This document shows positions 29,401-40,630 of a stretch of 64,000 bases of DNA, in pieces (within the stretch, counting starts at the first letter, position 1; every line of letters begins with the position of its first letter). Location of the stretch: the NCBI GenBank assembly GCA_030432755.1, contig JAUILZ010000017.1, forward strand, positions 1 through 64,000, written 5' to 3'. This DNA is from Gammaproteobacteria bacterium. Lineage in GTDB: Bacteria; Pseudomonadota; Gammaproteobacteria; Arenicellales; Poriferihabitantaceae. The notes under the pieces are model-generated. The model was not told where the DNA came from, did no database searches, and saw only the letters and a list, made by a program, of their open reading frames with translations. A program made the position numbers and the translations under genes.

Positions 29401-30750
29401 GTGGAACACATCCGCAAACTGGTGATCGCCAATCGCGGCGAGATCGCCCTGCGTATCCTGCGCGCCTGCCACCAGCTCGGCATCCAGACCGTGGCGCTGC
29501 ACTCGGTGGCCGACCGGGATGCGAAGTACGTACGCCTGGCGGACGAATCGGTCTGTATCGGCCCGGCGCCGGCCGGCGCGAGTTACCTGGACATCGCCTC
29601 CGTCATCTCCGCGGCGGAAGTCACCGGGGCCAACGCTATCCATCCCGGTTACGGCTTCCTCTCGGAAAACGCCGATTTCGCCGAGCGGGTGGAGCAGAGC
29701 GGCTTCATCTTTGTCGGTCCGAAGGCGGAGACGATTCGCATCCTCGGCGACAAGATCTCGGCCATTCGCGCGATGCGCGAGGCCGGCGTGCCCTGCGTGC
29801 CTGGCTCCAACGGACCGGTGCCCTCGGAGCCCCAGGCGCTGGTGGAGATGGCGCGGGAAATCGGCTTTCCGCTCATGATCAAGGCGAGCGGTGGTGGCGG
29901 CGGCAAGGGCATGCGCGTCTGTCGCGACGAGCAGGCGTTGGTGAACGCGGTACAGCTGACCCGCAAGGAGGCCGCGGCCGCGTTCGGCAACGACACCATC
30001 TACATGGAACGTTACCTGGAAACACCGCGCCACGTGGAATTCCAGGTACTGGCGGACAGCCACGGCAATGCCATCCACCTCGGCGAGCGCGATTGCTCGA
30101 TGCAGCGCCGCCATCAGAAGGTGATCGAGGAGGCGCCCGCTCCCGGGATCACCGACGCCCAGCGCGCGGAGGTCGGCGGACGCTGCGTCGAGGCCTGTCG
30201 CCAGCTCGGCTATCGTGGCGCGGGCACGTTCGAGTTTCTCTACGAAAACGGGGAGTTCTTTTTCATCGAGGTGAATACCCGCATCCAGGTGGAGCACCCG
30301 GTCACCGAGATGATCACCGGTATCGATCTGCTGCAGGAACAGATTCGCGTCGCCGACGGGCAGCCATTGCGTTTCTCCCAGGAAGACATCAAGATCAACG
30401 GCCATGCGTTCGAATGCAGGATCAACGCAGAGGATCCCCAGACGTTTACCCCTTCACCCGGCCGCATCACGAACTATCATATGGCTGGCGGGCCCGGCGT
30501 GCGGGTCGATTCCCACGTGTACAACAACTACGTGGTGCCTCCCTACTATGATTCCATGATCGGCAAGGTCATTACCCACGGAATGAACCGCGGCGACGCA
30601 CTCCTCCGCATGCAGGGCGCCCTGCAGGAGATGGTTGTCGATGGAATACGGACCAATATTCCCCTGCACCGCGAACTGGTCACGGATCCGGCGTTCGTCG
30701 CCGGTGGACTCGACATTCACTACCTGGAAAAGAAACTGGCGGGCCAGTGA
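29401..30750 (+). CDS. accC: Biotin carboxylase of acetyl-CoA carboxylase
   Basis: 449 residues from the GTG at 29401 (GGAAGG four bases upstream), equal to the E. coli length. [19 protein letters not shown], the ATP-grasp loop [23 protein letters not shown]-type [16 protein letters not shown] and the catalytic Arg region are present. It carboxylates biotin on AccB with ATP and bicarbonate. 13 bases after accB. The prmA reading frame is open from a GTG overlapping its stop. Confidence 0.98.
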   Translation: MEHIRKLVIANRGEIALRILRACHQLGIQTVALHSVADRDAKYVRLADESVCIGPAPAGASYLDIASVISAAEVTGANAIHPGYGFLSENADFAERVEQSGFIFVGPKAETIRILGDKISAIRAMREAGVPCVPGSNGPVPSEPQALVEMAREIGFPLMIKASGGGGGKGMRVCRDEQALVNAVQLTRKEAAAAFGNDTIYMERYLETPRHVEFQVLADSHGNAIHLGERDCSMQRRHQKVIEEAPAPGITDAQRAEVGGRCVEACRQLGYRGAGTFEFLYENGEFFFIEVNTRIQVEHPVTEMITGIDLLQEQIRVADGQPLRFSQEDIKINGHAFECRINAEDPQTFTPSPGRITNYHMAGGPGVRVDSHVYNNYVVPPYYDSMIGKVITHGMNRGDALLRMQGALQEMVVDGIRTNIPLHRELVTDPAFVAGGLDIHYLEKKLAGQ

Positions 30751-30854
30751 GGCAGTGGCCAGTGGCAACCCCGGAATCCCGGCTCGATCTCGCGGCGCAT
30801 GTGTCCGGATCGGCTGTCGGCACGGCGCGCGTTGACGTAGCCGTGGGCGATACC

Positions 30855-31748
30855 ATGGACTACCTGCAGGTCGAACTTACCGTGGACCTGGATCAAGGCG
30901 ACGAAGCCGCGGATGCGCTCGCAACGCTCGGCGCGCTGTCGGTTACCGTGGAGAGCGCGAGCGACGAGGCCGCCTTTGACGTCGCGCTGCCCGGTGAACC
31001 ACGCTGGGTGCGACAGAAGCTGGTCGGACTGTTCGCCCCGGAAAGCGATCGAGACGACCTCGCCGCGGCGATTTCCACCGCGTTGCCGGGAGAGGAACCG
31101 GTGTTTTCCGTGCTTGCGGATCGCGACTGGGAACGCGCCTGGCTTGACCAGTTCTCCCCCATTCGCATCGCCGACGGTCTCTGGATCGTGCCGAGCTGGA
31201 TCGATCCGCCGGAGCCCGGCGCGGTCAACCTGGTCATCGACCCGGGCCTCGCCTTCGGCACCGGCACCCACCCAACCACCCGCCTCTGCCTGGAAGCTCT
31301 CACCCAGCTGGATCTCGCCGACAAGCGGGTACTCGACTATGGCTGCGGTTCCGGCGTCCTTGCCATCGCGGCCCTCAGGCTGGGCGCAGCCGAAGCAATT
31401 GCCACCGATCTCGACCCACGCGCGCTGGACGCGACGCGCGCCAACGCGGAAGAGAACCGCTGCGGCGACCGTCTGCTAACCATGGACCCTGACAGTGTGG
31501 ATCGGCGTTATGCCGGCGGCGTGGACGTGCTGATCGCAAACATCCTCGCCGGCACCCTGGTCGAGCTTCAGGACAGGTTGCTCGCGTTGTTGAAGCCCGG
31601 AGGCGTGGTGCTGCTTTCCGGGATTCTCGCCGACCAGGCGGATGCCGTCCGCAGGTGCTATGGCGCGCACTGCGTGCTGGAGCGCCGGGACCTGGACGAC
31701 TGGGTACTGCTCAGCGGAATCCATTCCCGGGAAGGGTTGCCGGCATGA
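30855..31748 (+). CDS. prmA: Ribosomal protein L11 methyltransferase
   Basis: 297 residues from the ATG at 30855, where MDYLQVELTVDLDQGDEAAD aligns with the PrmA start (E. coli 293). The frame is open from a GTG at 30747 overlapping the accC stop, so a 36-residue extension is possible but not conserved. DPGLAFGTGTHPTTRLCLE and VLDYGCGSGVLAIAALRLGA are the SAM-binding motifs, and DVLIANILAGTLVEL the NIL motif. It trimethylates L11. Confidence 0.95.
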   Translation: MDYLQVELTVDLDQGDEAADALATLGALSVTVESASDEAAFDVALPGEPRWVRQKLVGLFAPESDRDDLAAAISTALPGEEPVFSVLADRDWERAWLDQFSPIRIADGLWIVPSWIDPPEPGAVNLVIDPGLAFGTGTHPTTRLCLEALTQLDLADKRVLDYGCGSGVLAIAALRLGAAEAIATDLDPRALDATRANAEENRCGDRLLTMDPDSVDRRYAGGVDVLIANILAGTLVELQDRLLALLKPGGVVLLSGILADQADAVRRCYGAHCVLERRDLDDWVLLSGIHSREGLPA

Positions 31749-33655
31749 CCCGCGACCACGACATGTTGCCTCCCGTGGTGGATCACGACGAGCCCGTCAA
31801 CTTCACCCGCTGCCCCTATTGCCAGGCGGTGTTCCGGGTGCGCCAGGCAAAGCTGGCGGTACGCCAGGGCGAGGTGCGTTGCGGCGCTTGCCGCGAGGTA
31901 TTCAATGCTACCCGGCATTTCGTGATCCAGGACCTTTCCGGCCGCTTCGTTCCCCGGGAGGATGACGCTACGGAATGGGGCAGGGAGGTTACGCCGGATA
32001 GCTCCCCGGAAGATCACGCGAGTGAGCCGTCCGGTGCTACGGAATCCGGATGGATCAGGCCGCCAGAACCGTCAGTGTCATTCGAACAGGAGGAAGAAGC
32101 CGACAAAGCAGGGGATGCTGCCGATCCTGCGGAAGAGTCGACGGCCGATTCGTGGGAGCAACAGGAATCCGTTGACGAGACGGTTGATTCCCCGCCCCGA
32201 CCGGGCTACGGAATGGAGTTTTTCCCCGCCCCGGGAGCATTATCCAGGGGCGTGGAGAAAGTCACGGCTGAGCCGGACATGGCAACGGATGAGGTCGCTG
32301 ACGAAGAAGACGGGACAGTAGACCACCCGGAAGCCGACAGCGAGGAACCGGATCAAGGGGAGCCCGTACGCTGGGAGCCTGATCGAACGGAAGAAACCGC
32401 GGACAGCTATGAAGTGTCCGATGACGCTGCGGCGGGAAGCAAACAGGATGAATCCGGGCCGGAGTCTCCAGGGGCAGTAGTGGCGACCGGGGAGATTGCT
32501 GCTTCTGCGACAGGGCAATCGGGGTTCGAACCGGAGCAGGTGGAACAGGAACCGCCCATGGCGCCGCGAGCCTGGTCGATTGCGCCGGTTGATCCGGTTG
32601 ATACCGACGGGGAACCGGGTGACCAGGATTCGGAACACGCCGTTTCGATGGAAGAACATCCTGATCCATCGGCGGCATCGGCAGGGCCTGGCGAAGAGAT
32701 CGTCGAGTACGGGGTGGAATCAACCACGGATGAACGGACGGCTCCAGCGACCGCCCTGGCCGAGACCGGTGCCGAGCCCGGCAACGCGCAGACCGAAGCC
32801 GAAGCGGACGAGGATTCGATCACGGTAGTGGACAAGCGTGCCGGGCAGGGCGAGGAATCTTCCGCGCCAGCGGGTACCGGAGAGGACCAGGATCCGGAAG
32901 CGCCCTCACAGCCGGAGACAACGGACGGCCCGGCGGAGGTACGCCACTGGTCGCTGGAGGATCCCGAAGCCGTAAGGCATGACGCTGAACCGGTGATCGA
33001 CGCGCCACGAGCGTCCGGGCAGGGAAAGTGGTTTCACATAGATCCGGATGCACGGGTAGAGAAAAACCCGTTTCGATCGATGTCAGGCCCGCTGGACGAG
33101 CCCTCGCGGAACGTCGATGGCGGCGGCGCAATCAACATGAACGGCGTCGACGACTACATCGTCGACCGGCCCAATCCGCTGGCGACTTTCTTCTGGTTTG
33201 TCATCGCGCTGGGCTTCGTGTTCCTCCTCGGACTCCAGGTTCGAACATACTTTGTCGAGCGCTACGCCCAGGACGAACGCTTTCGGCCCTACCTGTCGCT
33301 GTTCTGCCGCGTGGCGGCCTGCGAACTGCCGGTGCGGCGCGACACCTATCGCTTCGCCATCACCCATACCCGTATCGATCTCCATCCGGATGAGCCCGGC
33401 GCGCTTCGCATCACGGTGAAGCTGGTCAACCAGGCGCCGTTCTCGCAGCCCTATCCCGATCTGCAGTTGACCCTCACCGACCGCGTGGGCCGGGTGGTTG
33501 GCAGGCGCACGTTCTCCGCCGATTTCTACCTGCCGGAGCGCAAGGAAAACCTGCTCGAGTCCGGTGAACTGGGGACGGTGGAATTCGATCTCGCCAGTCC
33601 CCACGAAATGGCGGTGGGATTCGTGGTGGATATCGTGCGCGAACCCGCCGCCTGA
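31745..33655 (+). CDS. Zinc-ribbon membrane protein with an acidic disordered middle and DUF3426 C-terminus
   Basis: 636 residues; ATG overlaps the prmA stop (ATGA). The N-terminus has an MJ0042-type zinc ribbon (RCPYCQAVFRVR...VRCGACREVFNA, two CxxC pairs). Residues about 70-440 are strongly acidic and low-complexity. One membrane helix lies near 485-505 (LATFFWFVIALGFVFLLG). The C-terminal DUF3426 domain is probably periplasmic (residues 510-636). The gene is conserved between prmA and dusB in many gammaproteobacteria, usually with a shorter middle. Function unknown. Confidence 0.82.
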   Translation: MTRDHDMLPPVVDHDEPVNFTRCPYCQAVFRVRQAKLAVRQGEVRCGACREVFNATRHFVIQDLSGRFVPREDDATEWGREVTPDSSPEDHASEPSGATESGWIRPPEPSVSFEQEEEADKAGDAADPAEESTADSWEQQESVDETVDSPPRPGYGMEFFPAPGALSRGVEKVTAEPDMATDEVADEEDGTVDHPEADSEEPDQGEPVRWEPDRTEETADSYEVSDDAAAGSKQDESGPESPGAVVATGEIAASATGQSGFEPEQVEQEPPMAPRAWSIAPVDPVDTDGEPGDQDSEHAVSMEEHPDPSAASAGPGEEIVEYGVESTTDERTAPATALAETGAEPGNAQTEAEADEDSITVVDKRAGQGEESSAPAGTGEDQDPEAPSQPETTDGPAEVRHWSLEDPEAVRHDAEPVIDAPRASGQGKWFHIDPDARVEKNPFRSMSGPLDEPSRNVDGGGAINMNGVDDYIVDRPNPLATFFWFVIALGFVFLLGLQVRTYFVERYAQDERFRPYLSLFCRVAACELPVRRDTYRFAITHTRIDLHPDEPGALRITVKLVNQAPFSQPYPDLQLTLTDRVGRVVGRRTFSADFYLPERKENLLESGELGTVEFDLASPHEMAVGFVVDIVREPAA

Positions 33656-34746
33656 TGCATATCGGCGACATCGAACTGGCCAACCCGGTGGCGCTGGCGC
33701 CCATGGCCGGCGTCACCGATCTGCCGTTTCGCCGCCTGTGTCGCGAGCTCGGCGCGGGCTACGTGGTGGGCGAGATGCTCGCCTCCGATCCGTCCCTGCG
33801 CCAGAGTGGCAAGAGTCGCCTGCGCGGCGTCCACCGCGAGGAACCGGCGCCACGGGCGATCCAGATCGTCGGCTGGGACCCGGCGATAATGGCCGACGCG
33901 GCGCGCTACAACGCCGACCAGGGCGCCTCGGTGATCGACATCAACATGGGCTGCCCGGCGAAGAAGGTGCTGAAACGGGCGGCGGGGTCCGCGCTGCTCG
34001 GCGATGAGCCCCGCGTGATCCGCATCCTCGAGGCCGTGGTGGGCGCGGTGCAGGTTCCGGTCACATTGAAGATGCGCACCGGCCTTGCGCCGGATGCGCG
34101 CAACGGCGTGCGCATTGCGCGCATCGCGGAGCAGAGCGGCATCCGCGCGCTCGCGGTGCATGGCAGGACCCGGGCTTGCCGCTATGCCGGAGAGGCTGAA
34201 TTCCTGACCATTCGCGAGATCTGCAACGCGGTTTCGATCCCGGTGTTCGCCAATGGCGATATCCTGCACTGGGAGCGGGCGGAGAAGATCCGCCGTTTCA
34301 CCGGCGCCGCGGGGGTGATGATCGGGCGCGGCGCCCACGGCGCGCCCTGGCTGCCGGGCATGGTGGCGCGCTACCTCGAAACCGGTCTTGCGCCGGAGAT
34401 GCCGCCGCTTTCCCGCCAGCGGGATATCGTGCTGCGACACCTGGACGCGATCTACCGTTTCTACGGCAATGAGCAGGGTGTCAGGATCGCCCGAAAACAT
34501 ATAAAATGGTATCTGGATTCGCATCCTGATCCCGAACCATTCCGCACCGCCGCCGTTCAATCCGATTGCCCGCGTCGGCAGTCGGCCCTGTTGTCGGACT
34601 ATTACAACCAGCTGCAGAACAGTTTTCCAGAGGCATTGCCTTGGCAGATCCATCCAGAGAAAAAGCAACCGGCGGAGCGGATGATGATGGGTGCAGGCTG
34701 GCGGAATGCGTCAGGCAATCAGTCGGTCGCTACCTTGTCGACCTGA
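33655..34746 (+). CDS. dusB: tRNA-dihydrouridine synthase B
   Basis: 363 residues; its ATG shares a base with the preceding stop (TGATG). VALAPMAGVTDLPFRRLCRE, IDINMGCPAKKVLKRAAGSA with the catalytic Cys, LAVHGRTRACRYAGEAE and GRGAHGAPWL define Dus. It reduces uridines in the tRNA D-loop with FMN/NADPH. DusB is normally about 320-335 residues; here a tail of about 30-40 residues (from [14 protein letters not shown] on) runs 106 bases into fis. Confidence 0.95.
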   Translation: MHIGDIELANPVALAPMAGVTDLPFRRLCRELGAGYVVGEMLASDPSLRQSGKSRLRGVHREEPAPRAIQIVGWDPAIMADAARYNADQGASVIDINMGCPAKKVLKRAAGSALLGDEPRVIRILEAVVGAVQVPVTLKMRTGLAPDARNGVRIARIAEQSGIRALAVHGRTRACRYAGEAEFLTIREICNAVSIPVFANGDILHWERAEKIRRFTGAAGVMIGRGAHGAPWLPGMVARYLETGLAPEMPPLSRQRDIVLRHLDAIYRFYGNEQGVRIARKHIKWYLDSHPDPEPFRTAAVQSDCPRRQSALLSDYYNQLQNSFPEALPWQIHPEKKQPAERMMMGAGWRNASGNQSVATLST

Positions 34747-34919
34747 ATGGCGAGGAAGCCACCTCGGTCTACCAGATGGTGATGCAGCAGGTGGAAAGAC
34801 CGCTGCTCGAGGTCATCATGGAGCACAGCGACCACAACCAGAGCAGGGCGGCGCGCATGCTCGGCATCAATCGCAATACGCTACGCAAGAAGCTTGATGC
34901 CTACGGCATTGGAGAGTAG
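34641..34919 (+). CDS. fis: DNA-binding protein Fis
   Basis: 92 residues if started at the TTG 34641; no ATG or GTG is available in frame before the conserved core. [20 protein letters not shown] and [20 protein letters not shown] match E. coli Fis (98) including the C-terminal helix-turn-helix. Fis bends DNA at rRNA promoters and other sites. dusB-fis linkage is canonical, but here the 5' third of fis overlaps dusB in another frame. Start codon uncertain. Confidence 0.92.
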   Translation: MADPSREKATGGADDDGCRLAECVRQSVGRYLVDLNGEEATSVYQMVMQQVERPLLEVIMEHSDHNQSRAARMLGINRNTLRKKLDAYGIGE

Positions 34920-34923
34920 TTCC

Positions 34924-36519
34924 GTGGCTGCCACGTCCCGTCCCGTTCGCACCGCGCTGATCAGCGTATCGGACAAATCCGGTATCCTCGACTTCGCGCG
35001 CGCGCTGCACGAACGCTCCGTCGCCATCCTCTCCACCGGCGGCAGCGCCGCGATGCTGCGCGATGCCGGTCTGCCCGTGACGGAGGTCAGCGATCACACG
35101 GGCTTCAATGAAATCATGGACGGCCGGGTAAAGACCCTGCATCCGAAGATTCACGGCGGCATCCTCGGCCGCCGCGGCCAGGACGACGGCATCATGGCGG
35201 ACAACGGGATTACTCCCATCGACCTGGTGGTGGTCAATCTCTATCCGTTCGAGGCCACCGTCGCCGCCCAGGGTTGCACTCTCGCCGATGCCATCGAGAA
35301 CATCGACATCGGCGGCCCCGCGATGCTGCGCGCCGCGGCCAAGAATCATGCCCATGTCGCCGTGGTGACGGACCACGCCGACTATGCGCGTATCGTCGAT
35401 TCCATGGATGCCCACGGCGGCGCGGTGGACGACGCCACCCGCTTCGACCTCGCTACCCGGGCGTTCGAGCATACCGCGCAGTACGACGGCGCCATTGCGA
35501 ATTACCTCGGCGTGCGCGTAGCTGGCGAAGCGGCGGCGGAGGACGATGAGCAACGGGTGGCGCGTTTTCCACGAACCTGGAACATGCAGTGGCGGCGGCG
35601 CGAGGTGATGCGTTACGGTGAGAACCCGCACCAGGCCGCGGCGTTCTATGTCACGCGGGACGCGCCGCCCGGCAGCGTGGCCGCGGCGACCCAGTTGCAG
35701 GGCAAGGCGCTGTCCTACAACAATATCGCCGACACCGACGCCGCGCTGGAATGCGTGCGCGCATTCGACGAGGCCCCGGCCTGCGTCATCGTCAAGCATG
35801 CGAACCCCTGCGGCGTGGCAGTGGATGACTCGCTGCTGGCGGCCTACCGGCGCGCATTCTCCACCGATCCGGAATCGGCGTTCGGCGGCATCATCGCCTT
35901 CAACCGCGAACTCGACGCGGCCACCGCGGCCGAGATCGTGGAGAAACAGTTCGTCGAGGTGATCGTCGCGCCCACGATCAGCGCGGAGGCGGCACAGGCG
36001 GTTTCGGGTAAGACCAACGTACGCCTGCTGGCCTGCGGCCAATGGGAAGCCGGCATGCCACAGACCGACTTCAAGCGCGTGCGTGGCGGCGTGCTGGTAC
36101 AGGACGCGGACGAAAAGCTGAACGACGAGTTGCGTGTGGTCAGCGAAAGACATCCGGACGCGAAAGAAATGCGTGACCTGCTGTTCGCCTGGCGTGTTGC
36201 CTGTTACGTCAAGTCCAATGCCATCGTCTACGCCCGTGACAATATGACCATCGGTGTTGGCGCCGGGCAGATGAGCCGGGTGAACTCCGCGCGCATCGCC
36301 GCGATCAAGGCGGAACACGCGGGTCTCGCGGTGAGTGGCGCGGTGATGGCGTCTGACGCCTTCTTTCCGTTTCGCGACGGCCTCGACAATGCCGGCCAGG
36401 CGGGCATTCGCGCGGTGATCCAGCCGGGTGGATCGATGCGCGACGACGAGGTGATCGGGGCAGCCAACGAGCACGACATCGCAATGGTTTTTACCGGAAC
36501 CAGGCACTTTCGTCATTGA
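34924..36519 (+). CDS. purH: Bifunctional AICAR formyltransferase/IMP cyclohydrolase
   Basis: 531 residues from a GTG with GGAGAG seven bases upstream (E. coli 529). The N-terminal MGS-like IMP cyclohydrolase has [18 protein letters not shown] and [18 protein letters not shown]. The C-terminal formyltransferase has [17 protein letters not shown] and [13 protein letters not shown] with the catalytic Lys-His. It performs the last two steps of IMP synthesis. purD is two genes downstream; the unknown fusion protein at 36553 lies between. Confidence 0.97.
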   Translation: MAATSRPVRTALISVSDKSGILDFARALHERSVAILSTGGSAAMLRDAGLPVTEVSDHTGFNEIMDGRVKTLHPKIHGGILGRRGQDDGIMADNGITPIDLVVVNLYPFEATVAAQGCTLADAIENIDIGGPAMLRAAAKNHAHVAVVTDHADYARIVDSMDAHGGAVDDATRFDLATRAFEHTAQYDGAIANYLGVRVAGEAAAEDDEQRVARFPRTWNMQWRRREVMRYGENPHQAAAFYVTRDAPPGSVAAATQLQGKALSYNNIADTDAALECVRAFDEAPACVIVKHANPCGVAVDDSLLAAYRRAFSTDPESAFGGIIAFNRELDAATAAEIVEKQFVEVIVAPTISAEAAQAVSGKTNVRLLACGQWEAGMPQTDFKRVRGGVLVQDADEKLNDELRVVSERHPDAKEMRDLLFAWRVACYVKSNAIVYARDNMTIGVGAGQMSRVNSARIAAIKAEHAGLAVSGAVMASDAFFPFRDGLDNAGQAGIRAVIQPGGSMRDDEVIGAANEHDIAMVFTGTRHFRH

Positions 36520-36552
36520 CCGGATTCTACGGATAGGCGGGCACAGGGGATC

Positions 36553-37848
36553 ATGGTGGAACTGAGCAAATACAAGGTGGTGATGAATGGCACCACGATG
36601 CCGAACGTGGATCGCGAGGAGGTGATCCGGGAGCTCTGCGAGCTGTTCCATTCGCGTCCGTCGACGATGGAAAAGCTGCTCAATGACAAGCCGGTACCGC
36701 TGAAGAAGGAATACGCGCGTGACGAGGCGGAAAAGATCTGCCGCGCGATACGCAATGCCGGCGCGCAGTGCCGGATGATGCCGGTCAAGCAGGAAGAGCT
36801 TGCCGTGGTCGAGGACGACTACAGCTATCTCAGCGGACTCAGCCTGACGGAGGGCGGCCACGCGATCATCTGCCCGAGCTGCGACCGCCAGTGTGACAGC
36901 GAATGGGACAGCTGCCAGTACTGCGGCCACAAGTTCGTGCGCCGGGAGCAGGACAGCGGTTTCTCCTACGGCGTATACGAGGATCCACCCACCGAGACCC
37001 TGCCGGAGGCAGAGACGCCGCGGACTTCCGTGCGCACCGAGTTCGTCCGTTTCATCGGTCCCAACGCGGACGAGTACGCGGAGAAATTCTCGCGCATGGG
37101 AACCATCCGCCATCCGAAGTTCCAGGTAGGCTGGCACTGGCCCGCTTTCCTCGCATTCTTTTTCTGGGCGCTGTATCGCAAGATGTGGCTGTGGGCGGGG
37201 ATCAATGTCGTGGGCGCGCTGTTCCTGGTGTTGCTGACCCCGCCTTCGCCGCTCTGGCTGGTGTATTCGCTGTTCTGGCCACTGACCGCGAACTTCCTCT
37301 ATTTCCGCCATATCAGCCACCACCTGCGCAAGTCGCGATCGTTCGACGGCGAGGCCCGGGAGCAGTACCTCGCGGAGAAGGGCGGCGTCAGCCGCATGGC
37401 GATGTGGATCGGCGTGGCCGCGAGCTGCGTGCTGTCGGCGTTTTCCAGCAACCTGATGATGAACCAGATGATGTCGCGCTACGACGAGATGTTTGGCGTC
37501 CCAGGGGGAGAGGCGCCGCATCTCGAGCAGATGCGCGGCGATGGCAGCATGATGGAATCCATCGCCGATCCGGATTCCTCGCTCGGCGTGACGTCGCGCG
37601 TGCTTTCCACCCTGGCGAACGGTCTCAAGGTCATCGTCGCCGCGGGCAACGAGGAACTGGTTGACAACACGATCGCCGGCCTGATCAGCAAGTCGGACAA
37701 CGAGGAGATCCGCGATGCCTGGGGCAGCCCGGTGGTCGTGGAACGTGAAGCGGATCGGGTGGTATTCCTCTCGCCCGGGCCCGACGGGCGCACGAAGACG
37801 GACGACGATATCCTGCAGATGGTCAACCTGGTGCCGCGTTCTCGATGA
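36553..37848 (+). CDS. Membrane protein: zinc ribbon, DUF2628-like helices and a pseudopilin (GspG)-like C-terminus
   Basis: 431 residues. 1-75: small alpha/beta domain (YKVVMNGTTMPNVDREEVIR; ending AGAQCRM), known to me from the N-terminus of DUF805/DUF2628 proteins. 107-124: zinc ribbon with Cys107, 110, 121, 124. About 165-300: DUF2628-like membrane part with three or four helices. 340-431: resembles the major type II pseudopilin C-terminus (RDAWGSPVVV at 387-396, then LSPGPDGRTKTDDDI at 406-420, the calcium-loop pattern). No prepilin peptidase site exists. It sits between purH and purD and overlaps purD by four bases. Function unknown. Confidence 0.7.
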   Translation: MVELSKYKVVMNGTTMPNVDREEVIRELCELFHSRPSTMEKLLNDKPVPLKKEYARDEAEKICRAIRNAGAQCRMMPVKQEELAVVEDDYSYLSGLSLTEGGHAIICPSCDRQCDSEWDSCQYCGHKFVRREQDSGFSYGVYEDPPTETLPEAETPRTSVRTEFVRFIGPNADEYAEKFSRMGTIRHPKFQVGWHWPAFLAFFFWALYRKMWLWAGINVVGALFLVLLTPPSPLWLVYSLFWPLTANFLYFRHISHHLRKSRSFDGEAREQYLAEKGGVSRMAMWIGVAASCVLSAFSSNLMMNQMMSRYDEMFGVPGGEAPHLEQMRGDGSMMESIADPDSSLGVTSRVLSTLANGLKVIVAAGNEELVDNTIAGLISKSDNEEIRDAWGSPVVVEREADRVVFLSPGPDGRTKTDDDILQMVNLVPRSR

Positions 37849-39133
37849 AGGTACTGGTCATCGGCGGCGGCGGGCGCGAGCACGCGCTGGCGTGGAAACT
37901 GGCCGCATCTCCTCTGGTCTCGCGGGTCTACGTCGCGCCCGGCAATGCCGGCACCGCGTTGGAACCCGGTGTTGAGAACGTCGCCATCGGCGCGGAAGAC
38001 GTCGAGGCGCTGCAGGCGTTCGCGCGGGAAAACGACATCGCGCTCACCGTGGTGGGACCCGAGGCGCCGCTGGTGGCTGGTATCGTCGATCGCTTCCGCG
38101 ACGCGGGGCTCGGCTGTTTCGGGCCTGTTGCCGCGGCGGCCAGGCTCGAAGGATCCAAGGCCTTTGCCAAGGCCTTCATGCAGCGCCACGCCATACCCAC
38201 CGCAGACTACGGTGAATTCACCGGGGTGGACGCCGCGATGGCTCATGTAGATGCTGGCGCCTTTCCGGTTGTCATCAAGGCTGACGGCCTTGCCGCTGGC
38301 AAGGGCGTCATCATCGCCCCGGATCGCGAAACCGCGGTGGCCGCCATCACCGACATGCTGTCAGGGAATCGCTTCGGTGAGGCCGGCCATCGGGTGGTGA
38401 TCGAATCCTTCCTCGAGGGCGAAGAGGCGAGTTTTATCTGCATGGTGGACGGCTCCAATGTCCTGCCGATGGCGTCGAGCCAGGATCACAAGGCCGCGCT
38501 CGACGGCGACCGGGGGCCCAATACCGGGGGCATGGGCGCCTATTCACCTGCGCCGGTGGTGGACGCGGCGCTCACCGAGCGCATACTCGAGCAGGTGATA
38601 CTACCGGTGGTCCGCGGCATGGCGGAGGAGGGTACGCCCTATACCGGATTTCTCTACGCCGGCCTGATGATCGGCGACGACGGCATGCCCCGGGTGGTGG
38701 AGTTCAACTGCCGCTTCGGCGATCCCGAGGCGCAACCGGTGCTCTCGCGCATGACCTCGGATTTCGCCGCCCACTGCCTCGCGGCCCTCGAAGGGCGCCT
38801 CGCCGATGAGCGCGCGGCCTGGGATACACGCAGTTGTCTCGGCGTCGTCATGGCCGCCGCGGGCTACCCGGACAGTTACGCGCGGGGTGACATCATCGGC
38901 GGACTCGATGCCGTGCCGGATGGGGTCAAGGTATTCCATGCCGGTACTTCCCTGCGCGGGGACCGCACCGTGACCAGTGGCGGTCGCGTGCTGTGCGTAA
39001 CCGCCAATGGCGACACCGTCGCCGAGGCGCAGCGTCTCGCCTATGCGGGCGTGGACAAGATTCACTGGGAGGGCGCCTGGTGCCGGCGGGATATCGGTTA
39101 CCGGGCGGTGGAGCGGGAGACTGCGGCACGGGG

Positions 39134-39137
<4 letters not shown>
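37845..39137 (+). CDS. purD: Phosphoribosylamine-glycine ligase (GAR synthetase)
   Basis: 430 residues starting [23 protein letters not shown]-grasp motifs are [19 protein letters not shown] and [18 protein letters not shown]. It makes glycinamide ribonucleotide, step two of purine synthesis. The ATG overlaps the preceding stop (ATGA), and its own stop overlaps the next gene in the same way. Length matches E. coli (429). Confidence 0.98.
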
Positions 39138-40626
<1,489 letters not shown>

Positions 40627-40630
40627 TCCG

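Noticed and set aside
30747..30854. N-terminal extension of PrmA from the GTG overlapping the accC stop
   Set aside because: The 36 extra residues do not resemble any PrmA N-terminus; the family start matches the ATG at 30855. The overlap keeps it as a minor possibility.
34867..37521. 884-codon open frame on the minus strand opposite purH and the fusion protein
   Set aside because: It spans two real plus-strand genes with intact motifs; composition is typical of an antisense shadow.
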